A DNA stretch of 64,000 nucleotides from assembly GCA_001632435.1 (NCBI GenBank), contig KV423914.1, positions 259,776 through 323,775 of the forward strand, given 5' to 3'. Below the pieces are notes generated by a model, which was given only the letters and a program-made list of their open reading frames with translations, was not told the origin of the DNA and searched no databases. The translations under genes and the position numbers were made by a program. Shown piece by piece: positions 11,428-21,027 of the stretch (the stretch's first letter is position 1; each line of letters opens with the position of its first letter). The DNA is from Calocera cornea HHB12733 (taxonomy: Eukaryota; Basidiomycota; Dacrymycetes; Dacrymycetales; Dacrymycetaceae).

Positions 11428-12892
11428 TTCCCTATGCATCATACTGTCTTGTCTTGTAGTAGACCGGCGATCTTTGCATGCCATTATACCGTTGTTGTAC
11501 TACGCAATGTTCACTTCGTACCACACCGACGTCGCGTTTGTGACGTGCAATGTGCCGATCGGGCCGAGGACCCTGTCCACATTCTCTCTCGGCCTGGCAT
11601 TGTCAAGCCGATCGGCCCCTGCGCACACTTACCGCGCAGGGAAAGCAGCATGCCCTACGCGCGAACAATGCGCACTATGCATCACCAGCCGGGCATCTTC
11701 CACCCGCGACGATGCACTTGCCAGCCCGTTCTCAGGACGTACGCGACATCCTCCGGATCCCTGCCGGAAGGCATCCAGCTCGTGGTCACAGACAGGATCG
11801 TGCACCGGAAGAGCGTGTTCGTCGGCCGGGCGTGTAGGATCACCGATCCTTCGCAGGCACGTCCAAGACTTACTATGAAAGGAACAAGACGCTTTGCTGA
11901 CAGGGCAGCAGGTGCCGCCGGTGATCGCGTTCCTCAGGTCGGAGCGCCGGATCGCCAAGGTGTGCAGGTCGCTTGCGGCGCCAGGGTGTGTAAGCATCAT
12001 GCTCATGGATGTTTCAGGCCTCTCATCCGACGATATATGCATACCGGTGTCAGGTTGGCAGTGTTCTGCATCATGGTGCGCTCCACCCGCTATAATGCGA
12101 GCACCTCTGACAGCCCCGCACTAGGTAATGACGACGATGGAGAACACGATGCCGGTGGGCGAATAGCGGGTCTTCTACAGATACTGGTATGTTCGCCCAT
12201 AAGCGATCTATGGAGCTCCTTCACTGACTGTCGTCATCAGGACGTAAACAGTATGCACCCAGAATCGCTCGATGCACGGGATAGAACTCACCCGAGGTAG
12301 ATGTGCTCGTCATTGTGACACGATACTTTGGCGGAACATTACTTGGGGCAGACCGGTTCAAGGCGAGCGACACACACCTGCTTTCTACTTGGGACTGTTA
12401 TTGATTGGATCGGTAGCTCATCAGTCAAGCTGCACGCGAGGCATTGAAATTGGGTGGATTCATTGAGAAGATCGATGAGTCCACCAAGAGCGGGAAAGGA
12501 AAGAAGTAAAGTTTTGGTGTTGCTGACCGTCTTTCCAACCTCACACAGCATGCTGTACCATCATTGTACAATACCTTGCAATGCTAACAATATACCCGGT
12601 ACAACACTTGTTATGATATTGATTGTTTGCCGATCGGGCCGAGTACGTCACACTCCGGATACACCCGCTCGCTTCGCGGGGGTTCGACCCTGTCCACATT
12701 CCCACCCTCACTATACACTCCATCCCCTCTCCTCTTTTCCGGCCAAGACCCGCTGACAGGCCAGCGTGCATATACCTTGCACAAGGCAGTCACGATGTTG
12801 CGCTCTCCAGCACTGCGCGTTGCCGTCCGTCCGCAGGGATTCCTCAAGCCCGGCAGGAACACTTGGTTGTCCGTCATGACTTACGCGACGGC
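10690..12892 (+). repeat. Diverged tandem duplication of about 1.1 kb (IMPACT domain + promoter + SSADH leader)
   Basis: Copy A spans about 10690-11750 and copy B about 11761-12892. Both contain, in order: the IMPACT domain with the same intron positions; a 3' region with GCATGC...TTGTAC...GCAATG; a promoter with GCCGATCGGGCCGAG (about 11555 and 12627) and ACCCTGTCCACATTC (about 11570 and 12687); and a leader ending TACGCGAC (TYAT). Copy A ends inside the leader of the second IMPACT gene; copy B ends inside the leader of SSADH. The copies are diverged but collinear throughout. Confidence 0.82.
11650..12509 (+). CDS. IMPACT-domain paralogue with a captured, probably mitochondrial leader and no RWD domain
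   Basis: The start at 11650 gives MPYARTMRTMHHQPGIF, followed by HPRRCTCQPVLRTYATSS, then directly the IMPACT domain: LPEGIQLVV, KSVFVGRACRITDPSQ, VPPVIAFLRSERRIAK, NDDDGEHDAGGRIAGLLQIL and NVLVIVTRYFGGTLLGADRF, ending SGKGKK. The first 30 residues contain Arg and His but no Asp or Glu, like a mitochondrial presequence, and align with the leader of SSADH next door. The RWD domain of the upstream gene is absent, so Gcn1 binding is not expected. All domain introns match the parental gene, but the intron at 12363-12416 has a GC donor and the one at 11857-11911 probably does too. The frame is intact, so it is likely functional. Mitochondrial location is inference. Confidence 0.8.
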
Positions 12893-14817
12893 CGCCAAGA
12901 TCAACCTGAAGGATGCGGGGCTGCTGAAGCACCAGGGGTTTATTGGCGGAAAATGGATCGATGCGAAGGACAAGGCTACGTTTTCTGTCTTGAGTGCGCG
13001 TCTCTGATTATTGAAGCTGGAGCAATGGGCTGATTCTGATGCAGACCCGGCCACGAAGGAGGAGATCGGCGCGGTGTCTGATATGGGGCTGGAGGAGACC
13101 AAGGAGGCGATCGTTGTTGCTGGAGAGGCCTTCAAGTCGTGGTCGAAGACGACTGGGAAAGTGCGAGACTATGTGGGATTCACCTAGCTTCCTTACTAAG
13201 ACGCCTTGCAGCATCGACATGACATCCTCATGAAGTTCTTCAAGCTCATGATGGACAATGCGGACGATCTGGCCATGATCATCGTGCGCAATGACTCTGA
13301 TTTCAATGGAGATCGTATGTCTAACATGCTGTTGTAGACCGCTGAAAACGGCAAGCCGCTTGCTGAGGCCAAGGGGGAGAACGCATACAGCGCCTCGTTC
13401 GTCGAGTGGTTCGGTACGTTGGTGTTCCTGATCTTTCGTCTGCCTACTGACGAGCGGTCACAGCGGAGGAGGCTGTTAGGACATATGGAGGTATGGATAT
13501 GTTGCTTTTCGATGCGCGATTTTCTTCTGACCGCTTGGTAGAGGTGATCCCTTCAGCGATGATGAACCTGCGAAATGTGGTGGTCAAGCAGCCGGTGGGT
13601 GTCGTGTACGTGGCTCGACACCTGACTACCCGGCACCAGCTCATGCACCCTCAGATCTCTTCTCACGCCGTGGAACTTCCCCTCTGCCATGATCGGCCGT
13701 AAACTCGCTCCGGCGCTTGCTGTGAGCAAGTTCCCCCCAAAGCCGAGCCTTGTCTGACGGTCTTACGTGTCCAGGCCGGCTGCACCGCGGTCATCAAGCC
13801 CCCAGCAGAAACTCCCTACAGCACCCTGGCGCTCGTCGAGCTCGCACAGCGCGCCGGTATACCCGATGGTGTCATCAACGTGGTCCCCACCCATGCGCAT
13901 CTCAAGGACGTGGGCAGGGAGATGTGCGAGAGCAAGATTGTGAAGAAGATCTCATTTACAGGTTCTACTCCGATCGCGAAGCTACTCATGAGCCAGGCTG
14001 CGTCCACACTAAAGAAGTGAGCCTTGCATATATACATATTTGGGTTGAATTGACACGGATGCATAGGGTATCATTCGAAGCTGGTGGAAACGCGCCGTTC
14101 ATCGTCTTCGACGATGCGGATGTTGAGGCTGCTGTCGAGGGAGCCATCGCCTCCAAGTTCCGTGGTACTGGCCAGACGTGTGTCTGCGCCAACCGCATCT
14201 ACGTCCAGTAAGCCCCTATCCCAACCAGAGAGTTCATAATACTCAGTGTATACAGCTCCTCTGTATACGCTGACTTTGCATCCCGCCTCGCACAAAAGGT
14301 AGATGCATTCAAGATCGGCAACGGCATGGACAAGGAGACGACGCACGGCCCGCTGATCCACGAGCGGGCGATCGAAAAGGTGCAGCGACACGTCGACGAC
14401 GCCGTCTCGCGGGGCGCGTCCATCCTCGTTGGGGGCAAGAAGGCCGAGGGACTGCCCGGGTTCTTCTACGAGCCGACTGTGCTCTGCGACGTCGATCCTC
14501 ATGCCGAGGTGACAGACGAAGAGACGTTCGGCCCCGTCGCCGCGCTGATCAAGTTCGAGACCGAGGAGGAGGTGATCCGGATGGCGAACGACACGGACGT
14601 CGGCCTTGCCGGGTATTTCTACTCGCGTGATATCGGCAGGGTATGGAGGGTCGCCGAGGCGCTCCAGGTCGGCATGGTCGGCGCCAACACGGGCCTGATC
14701 TCCCAGGCTGTGATCCCCTTCGGCGGGATCAAGGAGTCTGGCCTTGGGAGGGAAGGCGGCCCGCACGGGATCGACGAGTACATGAACACCAAGTTCATCG
14801 CGTTCGGGGGGCTGTAG
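12795..14817 (+). CDS. Succinate-semialdehyde dehydrogenase (ALDH family, mitochondrial)
   Basis: This enzyme oxidises succinate semialdehyde to succinate with NAD(P) in the GABA shunt. The ATG at 12795 opens [18 protein letters not shown], a basic leader ending TYATAAK, consistent with mitochondrial import. ALDH blocks follow: [122 protein letters not shown], the catalytic-Cys region [15 protein letters not shown], and [10 protein letters not shown]. The C-terminal exon ends [13 protein letters not shown]. At least eight short introns interrupt it. An apparent frame break at 13285-13335 is a GTGCGC...TAG intron. SSADH is preferred over other ALDHs because of the overall pattern. Confidence 0.92.
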
Positions 14818-14900
14818 AGGCACATACAATGGCGTTGTAGTATAATACATCTTGGCTCTCGGTACATGCGTTCCAACGCCACCTGCAGCGCAATGGGAGG

Positions 14901-16504
14901 CTAGCCTCCCTTTTGCGGAGTCTCCATGATCTCGTCGGCGCTTGAGGGTGGTGGCCTGTTGGGCAGCGAGGGCTTTTTGACGGGAGTCGACATGACGAGC
15001 ATCTGCGATTCCGTCCTTTTCAGCGCTCTCGGCGGCTGCTGAGGCGGCGGGGCGGCGGGCACTGTCCAACGCATCAACATAGCACCCAATAGCCCAGCAA
15101 AGCACAACCCGACTCACAGCTCGCCTGCCTTTGCTGCGGCTTCGCGCCCCCAATAGCCCTCCTTCCCATCCTGACCTCCTTCCCCGCCCAGTTCCTGCTA
15201 TTGTTCACCCCCGTGCGCGTAGCGCTCACGCTCACGCTCCTGCCGGACTGGGACTGGCCGCCGGCGGAGGAGACGCTCATGCTCCGCCTGTACCCGGGAT
15301 TGCCGAAGGTGAGCGAGGAGACGGAGGCGCTGCGCGAGCTGGCGGAACCGATGGCAGTGGCTGTCTCGAGGGAGGTACTGAGGGCGGGGAGGCCGGCGAA
15401 GGGGAGGGTGGGCAAGCCCGGAGGGGAGGGCTCAGGCGAGCTGGGGGGCGAGAGCGTAGGGTCGAGTTTCTCGTGGAACGCCTGCACCAGCGGGCCCGCA
15501 AGCGTGTGCTCGAACATCGGCGCGAGCACGTCCTCCTGGAACACCTTCACCCATCCGCGATCCTCCTCCGACCCCGGGAGCCGCACCTCCTGCACAACAG
15601 CCCCGAGCGCGTGCCAGATACACAGCCGGTCCGTGAGGCTGTCGAACTCTTCCTCGTGCGACGGCGGGGAGGGGGCGGCGTGCCGCTTTCGTTTCTTTGG
15701 CGAGGGGGTGGGAGGGGAGGGCGGGAGGGTGACGAGGAGGAGGCGCAGGAGCGCTTGGATTTGGACTCTGCGGCAGGGGTCAGTGATTAGGTACCTTTAC
15801 AGAGAAGGGGAGGGGGACGCACTCGCGTCGCTCGAGCTCGTCGAGCCACTCAGCCATCTCCCTCTCTTCCTTCTCTTCGCTCTCATCGTCCCCGCCCTCC
15901 CCAGACTCTGCAGTCTGCATATGATCCCCCTGCCCCCTCTGCCTACACCGCAGCCGCCAGACAAAGCGCATCAGCGCGACCTCCGTGTCCCCCTCGCCGG
16001 GCCTTGCACCCGCCCCGCCGTCCACGGCTTCGGCGCCGTCCGCACCTTGGTCCCTCAACAGCGCCGGCAAATCCCGGCGGAACTTCTGCTCGATCGCGTC
16101 CAGCGACAACAGCACGCCCGGGAAGGCCCTAGCGAGTGCGGGGGCGGGGAGATGCCGCAGTGCGGGCACGATAGAGGATAGGGGGATCAGTTCCTACACT
16201 TTTGTCAGTACTTTCTCAGCCTACAAAAGAGGCGGTTAGGCGCACCTCAGGCAGCCAGAGCGTCTCCAGATAAACGCGCTTCACGCTCTGCGCAGGCGTC
16301 TCCGCCTGCGCCTGCCTGCACGACAACAACCATCAGCGATGAGGCCTTGCCTCCCGGGCCAATGAAGGAATAGACGTACCGTAGTGGGTAGTCGGAGACG
16401 GCGTGGGAGGGCCAGGCGAGCGGGCAGGCGAGGTCGAGCATCGGGAGGGGGAGGGGGGAGGCCGCCATTCTTGCAAGGTGGGAGGGCGCGTTGGGTACAG
16501 TCAT
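14901..16504 (-). CDS. SLD3-like DNA replication regulator
   Basis: Sld3 (Treslin-related) loads Cdc45 at replication origins. The start at 16504 gives MTVPNAPSHLARMAASPLPL and PMLDLACPLAWPSHAVSDYP. Exons continue with VKRVYLETLWLPE, IVPALRHLPAPALARAFPGV, a low-complexity Gly/Ala/Asp/Glu region, and MAEWLDELERREVQIQALLR followed by LLLVTLPPSPPTPSPKKRKR, then EEEFDSLTDRLCIWHALGAV. The WLxxLExREVQIQxLL block followed by a basic PKKRKR and the DRLCIW helix resembles the fungal Sld3 domain. The C-terminus is Ser/Pro-rich with TP and SP sites (VMSTPVKKPS; IMETPQKGG), as expected of a CDK/DDK-regulated protein. An in-frame ATG at 16468 is an alternative start. Convergent with SSADH, 83 bp away. Confidence 0.6.
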
Positions 16505-16835
16505 GAGCAGCGAGCGACGCGTCGAGGCGCGTCGAAGGGTCTTCGCGTCGCCTCGTGTTGGCCCCATCGATGCATATGCACCATGCTGTTGAAGTCCGTT
16601 TGGATGCCAGATGGCGAGGTCAATGTGCATAGATAATGGGTTGATAGAGCGAACATAAAAGTACTAGTGCGTGCATGTATTGTAGTTAGTGTACACATGA
16701 TCCGATCCAGATTACAGCCCAAAGCCACCGGGCAGCCAACAACAGTGTCCGCATCCTCGCCGGCATCCACAAAGAGGGACGAGGAACGATGGAAGGCCAC
16801 AGCTTGGAGGGGAAGACGGCGTGGGAGAAAGTCGG

Positions 16836-18752
16836 TCAGACCAGCCCCCACACGCCCGCCCGCCGCACCCCGTCCACAAGCTGGTCGACATTCCCGAGCC
16901 ACGCACCGAGCCGCTCCCGCTTCTCCTCTGTGCTGCGTACCATCCTTTCCTCTCTGCTTTCCCTCCCTTCCCTCCCAGTCTCGTCGCGCCCGTCCCGGAC
17001 TTCGCGGGCATCCCGGCCATCCTCCAGCCCCGCCAGCGCAACCGCCAGCCCCCCCTGCACCGACAAGTCCAGCCCCAACCCCCTCATCCCGCCCACCCCA
17101 CCCCCTGCGAGGGCAAGGGAAGGGCTCGACCCGCTCCTGCTCGGCGTTGTCAGACAGAGCGCGGGTACGCCCTGCGTGACCGGCGGCTGTGGACCTTGTA
17201 GGCCGGGCGGACCAGGCGGCTGGGAGTGCGGTTGGGGGGTAGGCGTGTCTTCCCTCTCCCCTTCTTCCTCCCCCTCATCCTCCTGCCCGGCGCCCTCCCC
17301 CCGCTCGCCAACGGACGGCAACCTCCTGCTCCGCACGCTCATACTGCCCTCTCTCGAGCTGTCCCCCGAGCCCGGATGCCTAGGCGTGCCCATCCCTATC
17401 CTAGCCAACTTCCCCTTCTTCGGCGTGCTGGGTACAAAGCGCTCCAGCTCCTCCTTGGCCCGTTCCACAGCGGGCGGCAGGCGCCGGGCTAGCAGAGCCG
17501 GGGAAGGGGCGGAGGAGAATGAGGAAGCGCTGGAGGCAGAGGAGGAGCGCGAGGTTGTCAGGGCGGGGATGGCGTGCAGGTCTGGGACTGGGGTGGGCGG
17601 CGTGGGGGTGGATGTCGATGTGCGGGAGAGAGGCGAGGCGCGCCGACTCGGCCCTGCGGGGGTGGAGAGGAACTGCCCGAGCTCATGTGGTGTCTGCGCT
17701 CGCCTGCCCCCGCCTGTCTCCTGTGCTAGCACTGGCGTCGGTGTGGGGCTGGGCGACCCCGTATCGGCCTCGGGCAGGAGGTAGAAGTACAGGAATTCCA
17801 GACAGCGCATCCGCACGTCCCTCGGCACCCCGGCCCTTTTCAACGTCCGAACGACGGCTTCCAGCCCTTGGGCGTCCTCGAACGCCCGCAGCGCGCGGGG
17901 GGAGTCGACGAGGATTACCAGAAGGGTGTCTAGGACAGCAAGGGGGAGACTTGTTGCTGCTCCTCCCGGAGATGGGGGTGGCGCGGCAGGGGAGGGCGCC
18001 TCCAGGGGAGAAAGGGGGACGGGGGAGGGTGCGCCTGGGTAACCGGAAGAGGGGCTGCGGCTGTCCGCTATGGATGTCGAGGCGGATGCGGAGGACAAAG
18101 AAGAGGCGCCCAGCCCCGGATGGGGCCTTGACACCAGCAGGAGATCCAGAAGCACCTGCAGCGGCGCTTTCCGTCCCAGCCAGGCTTTGGAAGGCGGGTG
18201 GAGGAAGCACACGCCCTGCATGAGGGTTAGGGCTTGTGTGATCGCCGATGACAGAGAGGCTGGGTCGGGGGTTGGCGACAGGTGGTGCGAGTGCGAGTGC
18301 GAATGGGAACGGGAGTGGGAGCGGGAGGGCGTGCCGGGGGCTGAGAGGGAGGGGGAGGGGAGGGTGAGCTGCTCCAGTTGCGGGAGGGAGAGCGTGAGGA
18401 ATGTTACGAGGCGGGTGGCGACTATCCCATCTTGTAAGCAGGTGCTCTGTGGATGGAGAGAGGGAAGACGCACTGTTCGTGTCGAACGCGTCCTGCAGCC
18501 GACGGAACTCATCTAGGCCCTCCGGTGTGGTTGGGGGGACCTTGCAGAGCTGGGCGAGCACACGCTCGAGCGTCGTCAGCGCGCGGACGCGCCTGGTCAG
18601 CGAGCTCCTGGAGGATGATACCTGGGAGGTGTTAGCATTTGTCTTTACATGAATGAAGAAGAGAGGGCAATGCGGGAGGAGGGAAGGGCCAGGGTAAGGG
18701 GGTGACATACATCATCCAGCGCCTGGAGGATCGTTGTGTGCATGGTGTGCAT
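16836..18752 (-). CDS. CDC14: Cell division control protein 14, septation initiation network (SIN) component
   Basis: This is the fission-yeast-type Cdc14 (partner of Sid1 kinase), not the Cdc14 phosphatase. Exon 1 starts at 18752 (MHTMHTTILQALDD; an ATG at 18743 is an alternative). Conserved helices follow: SLTRRVRALTTLERVLAQLC, VASRLVTFLTLSLPQLEQL, LMQGVCFLHPPSKAWLGRKA, PLQVLLDLLLVSRPH, LPLAVLDTLLVILVDSPRAL and DVRMRCLEFLYFYLLPEAD. A long disordered Ser/Pro-rich region includes a His-Ser repeat at 18275-18320. It ends with the diagnostic block LGAWLGNVDQLVDGVRRAGV. Part of the central insert is unusually long. The large open frames on the plus strand here are GC-driven shadows. Confidence 0.85.
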
Positions 18753-19263
18753 GCACCCGAGTGGGCAGGGCAAGACCAGACAAGACCAAGACCAAGACCA
18801 ATGCAAGAGTGAATAATTATCCTGTTAATGAATAGCGAACTGAGGCAGGGCGGCGGACGTGGGCGGTTAACAGACCACCAGATGGCTGAGGGTGTGAACG
18901 TGCAAAAACGGGCGCAGGGGACATCGCGCGTCCAATCGACCAGTCACGTGGCCTTGACTTTCCCTCCTTTCCCTCCGTCTGCCTCCGTTTGCTCCCTTCG
19001 CCGGCGGCTTCTGGGTGGCTGTGCTCTCCGGCCCTGACGACCCGGCCGCGCCCGGAGCGGGTGGACATCGCCCCGAGACGCGGTGGCTTCTGGCAGGGAT
19101 GGCTCGGAGTGGGACTGGCACCTCCACCTGCCCGTCCTGCCTGCTTATGCGCCGTATGCCCGGATAGGCCGCCCGCGTCCCGGCGGTGCTATCATATGCG
19201 CATCACTGCTGGGCCGGTCTGCAAAGCCGGGGACGCCTGACGGGCTCGTGGACCGGCAGGGAG

Positions 19264-19270
19264 TATATAG
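19264..19270 (+). promoter_or_regulatory. TATA-like element of the FAH-family gene
   Basis: TATATAG lies about 140 bp upstream of the ATG at 19409, immediately before the seven-base tandem repeat. Position is plausible for a core promoter with a long leader. Confidence 0.4.
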
Positions 19271-19296
19271 ACGCGCTGCTCCACTTGCGCGTTGGG

Positions 19297-19341
19297 CTGT
19301 TCGCTGTCCGCTGTCCGCTGTCTGCTGTCTGCTGTGTGTCT
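19297..19341 (+). repeat. Seven-base tandem repeat (TCCGCTG/TCTGCTG)
   Basis: About six units of CTGTCCG and CTGTCTG variants stand head to tail in the leader region of the FAH-family gene, between the TATA-like element and the ATG. Confidence 0.75.
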
Positions 19342-19408
19342 CGTGAGCGCTGCGTGACACCCCACCTCCAGTCCCCAGCACCCTCCATACCCCACCTAGC
19401 AAGCAGCA

Positions 19409-20720
19409 ATGACGACCGTAAGCCGCCCACCCTATCCCACCGATCGGGCATCATTGATCGATCCTCGCAGGCCTGGACACGCCTCATCAGGTTCACGGCG
19501 CGCGAGACGGGCGGGAAAAAGGTGCATATCGGCGAGCCTGTCGATCCCCAGCTGGACGGTACGTCCCCTTCTCCCTGGCATCCCATCATGCCCCCCACCC
19601 CCACCCCGGCTCCCCGCCCAGCTCTCGTCTCCACAAGCTGACAGCCCCCCACAGTCGGCCTCGCCGTCCTCAACGGCACCCCCGTAAAGGCCTACGAGAT
19701 CTCCGGCACCTCCGCCCTCGACTACCGCGCGACCGTCACCTCCCGCGTCCTGACCGTGCTCACCCTGCTCAGCCCGGTCGACGCGAAGGAGGTGGGTGTT
19801 GCGCGCTTCTTGGGCTTGAACTACTCGGATCATGCTGTGCGTCTCTCTCCGCTCCGCTCTGCCTGCCTGCCTGCCTGCCTGCCTGCTTGCCTGCCTGCCT
19901 GCCTGCCTACCGGGACTTCGCCGCGCTGCAGCAATGCGTGACGTGGTCAGAGCTGACCCCTCCCGCAGAAAGAGAACAACCTGGCCGAGCCCAAGTACCC
20001 CGTGCTCTTCTACAAGCCCCCGACAGCGCTCATCGACCCGTTCGACCCGATCGTCGTCTCGCGCGCCGTCCAGCCCCCCGAGGAGCATCTCTCCGACTAC
20101 GAGTGCGAGCTCGTCGTCGTCCTCGGCCGGCTTGCGAGGGACGTCAAGGAGAGCGAGGCGCTGGACTACGTGCTCGGGTACACGGGGGGCAACGACGTGA
20201 GCTTCAGGAAGCACCAGACGGCCGTGCCCCAGTTCGGGTTCTCGAAGGGGTTCGATGCGAGCGCACCGTGGGGGCCGTGCCTTGTGAGCGCGAAGGCGAT
20301 CAGGGACCCGCAGAAGCTGCCGATAAAGACGACGCTGAACGGGCAGGTGCTGCAGGACGGGAATACCAAGTACGTCCACTGCCCTCTCCTCGCTCTTCCC
20401 CTGTCCGCCTCGGGCTCAGTTCAGTTGGCGTCCGGCGGGACGGTGTGGGAGTGTGTGGGGGCAGAATGATGCTGACTCAAAGTGGCAGGGACATGATATT
20501 CTCCGTCGCCACGGCAATCGCCTTCCTCTCGCAAGGCACCACCCTCCTCCCCGGGTCCATCCTCTGGACAGGCACGCCCGCCGGGTGCGGCTTCGCGCGC
20601 AAGCCGCCCGTGGTGCTCAAGCACGGGGATGACGTGCGTGTGTGGGTCGGGGGCGGGATCGGCACCCTTGTGAACCCTGTCGAGGAGGAGGGGAAGGGCG
20701 CTGTCCGGGCGAAGCTTTGA
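19409..20720 (+). CDS. Fumarylacetoacetate hydrolase (FAH) family protein
   Basis: FAH-fold enzymes use a divalent metal to cleave or decarboxylate 1,3-dicarbonyl-type acids (FAHD1/FAHD2 relatives). Exon 1 encodes only MTT (19409-19417). After a 53-nt intron the protein reads AWTRLIRFTARETGGKKVHI, GLAVLNGTPVKAYEISGT, ARFLGLNYSDHA, KYPVLFYKPPTALIDPFDPI, the metal-binding DYECELVVVLGRLA, and LDYVLGYTGGNDVSFRKHQ. It ends DMIFSVATAIAFLSQGTTLL, SILWTGTPAGCGFARKP and VEEEGKGAVRAKL. The E-x-E and Asp ligands are present. The intron at 19837-19968 holds a long CCTG tetranucleotide array. Exact substrate is not predictable. Confidence 0.88.
19860..19910 (+). repeat. (CCTG)n tetranucleotide microsatellite in an intron
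   Basis: About twelve GCCT/CCTG units, with one interruption (GCTT), lie inside the 132-nt intron 19837-19968 of the FAH-family gene. This makes the intron more than twice the usual length in this window. Confidence 0.9.
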
Positions 20721-21027
20721 GGGGCTAACCAAAGCCTGCATGCTACATGCAGGGCGCGGGGCGCAGACAGCGCGAGGAAGGAAGGAGTCGGACGGATACG
20801 CCTGGGCCGTTGGGAGGCTAGCGCGTACACTTGTATTTATTGGTTATGGACGGTTCGTTATGGGACGCGCTTATGCATCTAGATATCATTACAATGCAGA
20901 AACTGTACAGCCATATCCCGGTGCCCTTTGCCTGTTGCCTTTTGCCTTGCCTTTTGCGACCTACGAGAACATGCGATACTGACTATGACCATTCACGAAA
21001 CACGAGCCAGAGCACGAGCAGAGCCGC

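Larger units (their letters stand above)
18753..19408. promoter_or_regulatory. Divergent promoter region between CDC14 and the FAH-family gene
   Basis: No gene is seen in this 656-bp interval. It contains CAAGAC-type short repeats at about 18772-18800, a TATATAG element at 19264-19270 (about 140 bp before the plus-strand ATG) and a seven-base tandem repeat at 19297-19341. Confidence 0.5.

Noticed and set aside
12640..12700. GGTTCGACCCT resembling a tRNA B box
   Set aside because: No T-arm pairing, no A box at the right distance and no cloverleaf; it belongs to the duplicated promoter segment.
13285..13335. Possible frameshift in SSADH
   Set aside because: Explained by a GTGCGC...TAG intron that rejoins LAMII to TAENGKPL.
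14071..15153. 360-codon open frame opposite SSADH
   Set aside because: It is a GC-driven antisense shadow of the SSADH exon and has no domain.
15201..16181. 326-codon plus-strand open frame
   Set aside because: Antisense to the SLD3-like gene, low complexity, no recognised motif.
16789..17784. 331-codon plus-strand open frame
   Set aside because: Shadow of the GC-rich CDC14 exon on the other strand.
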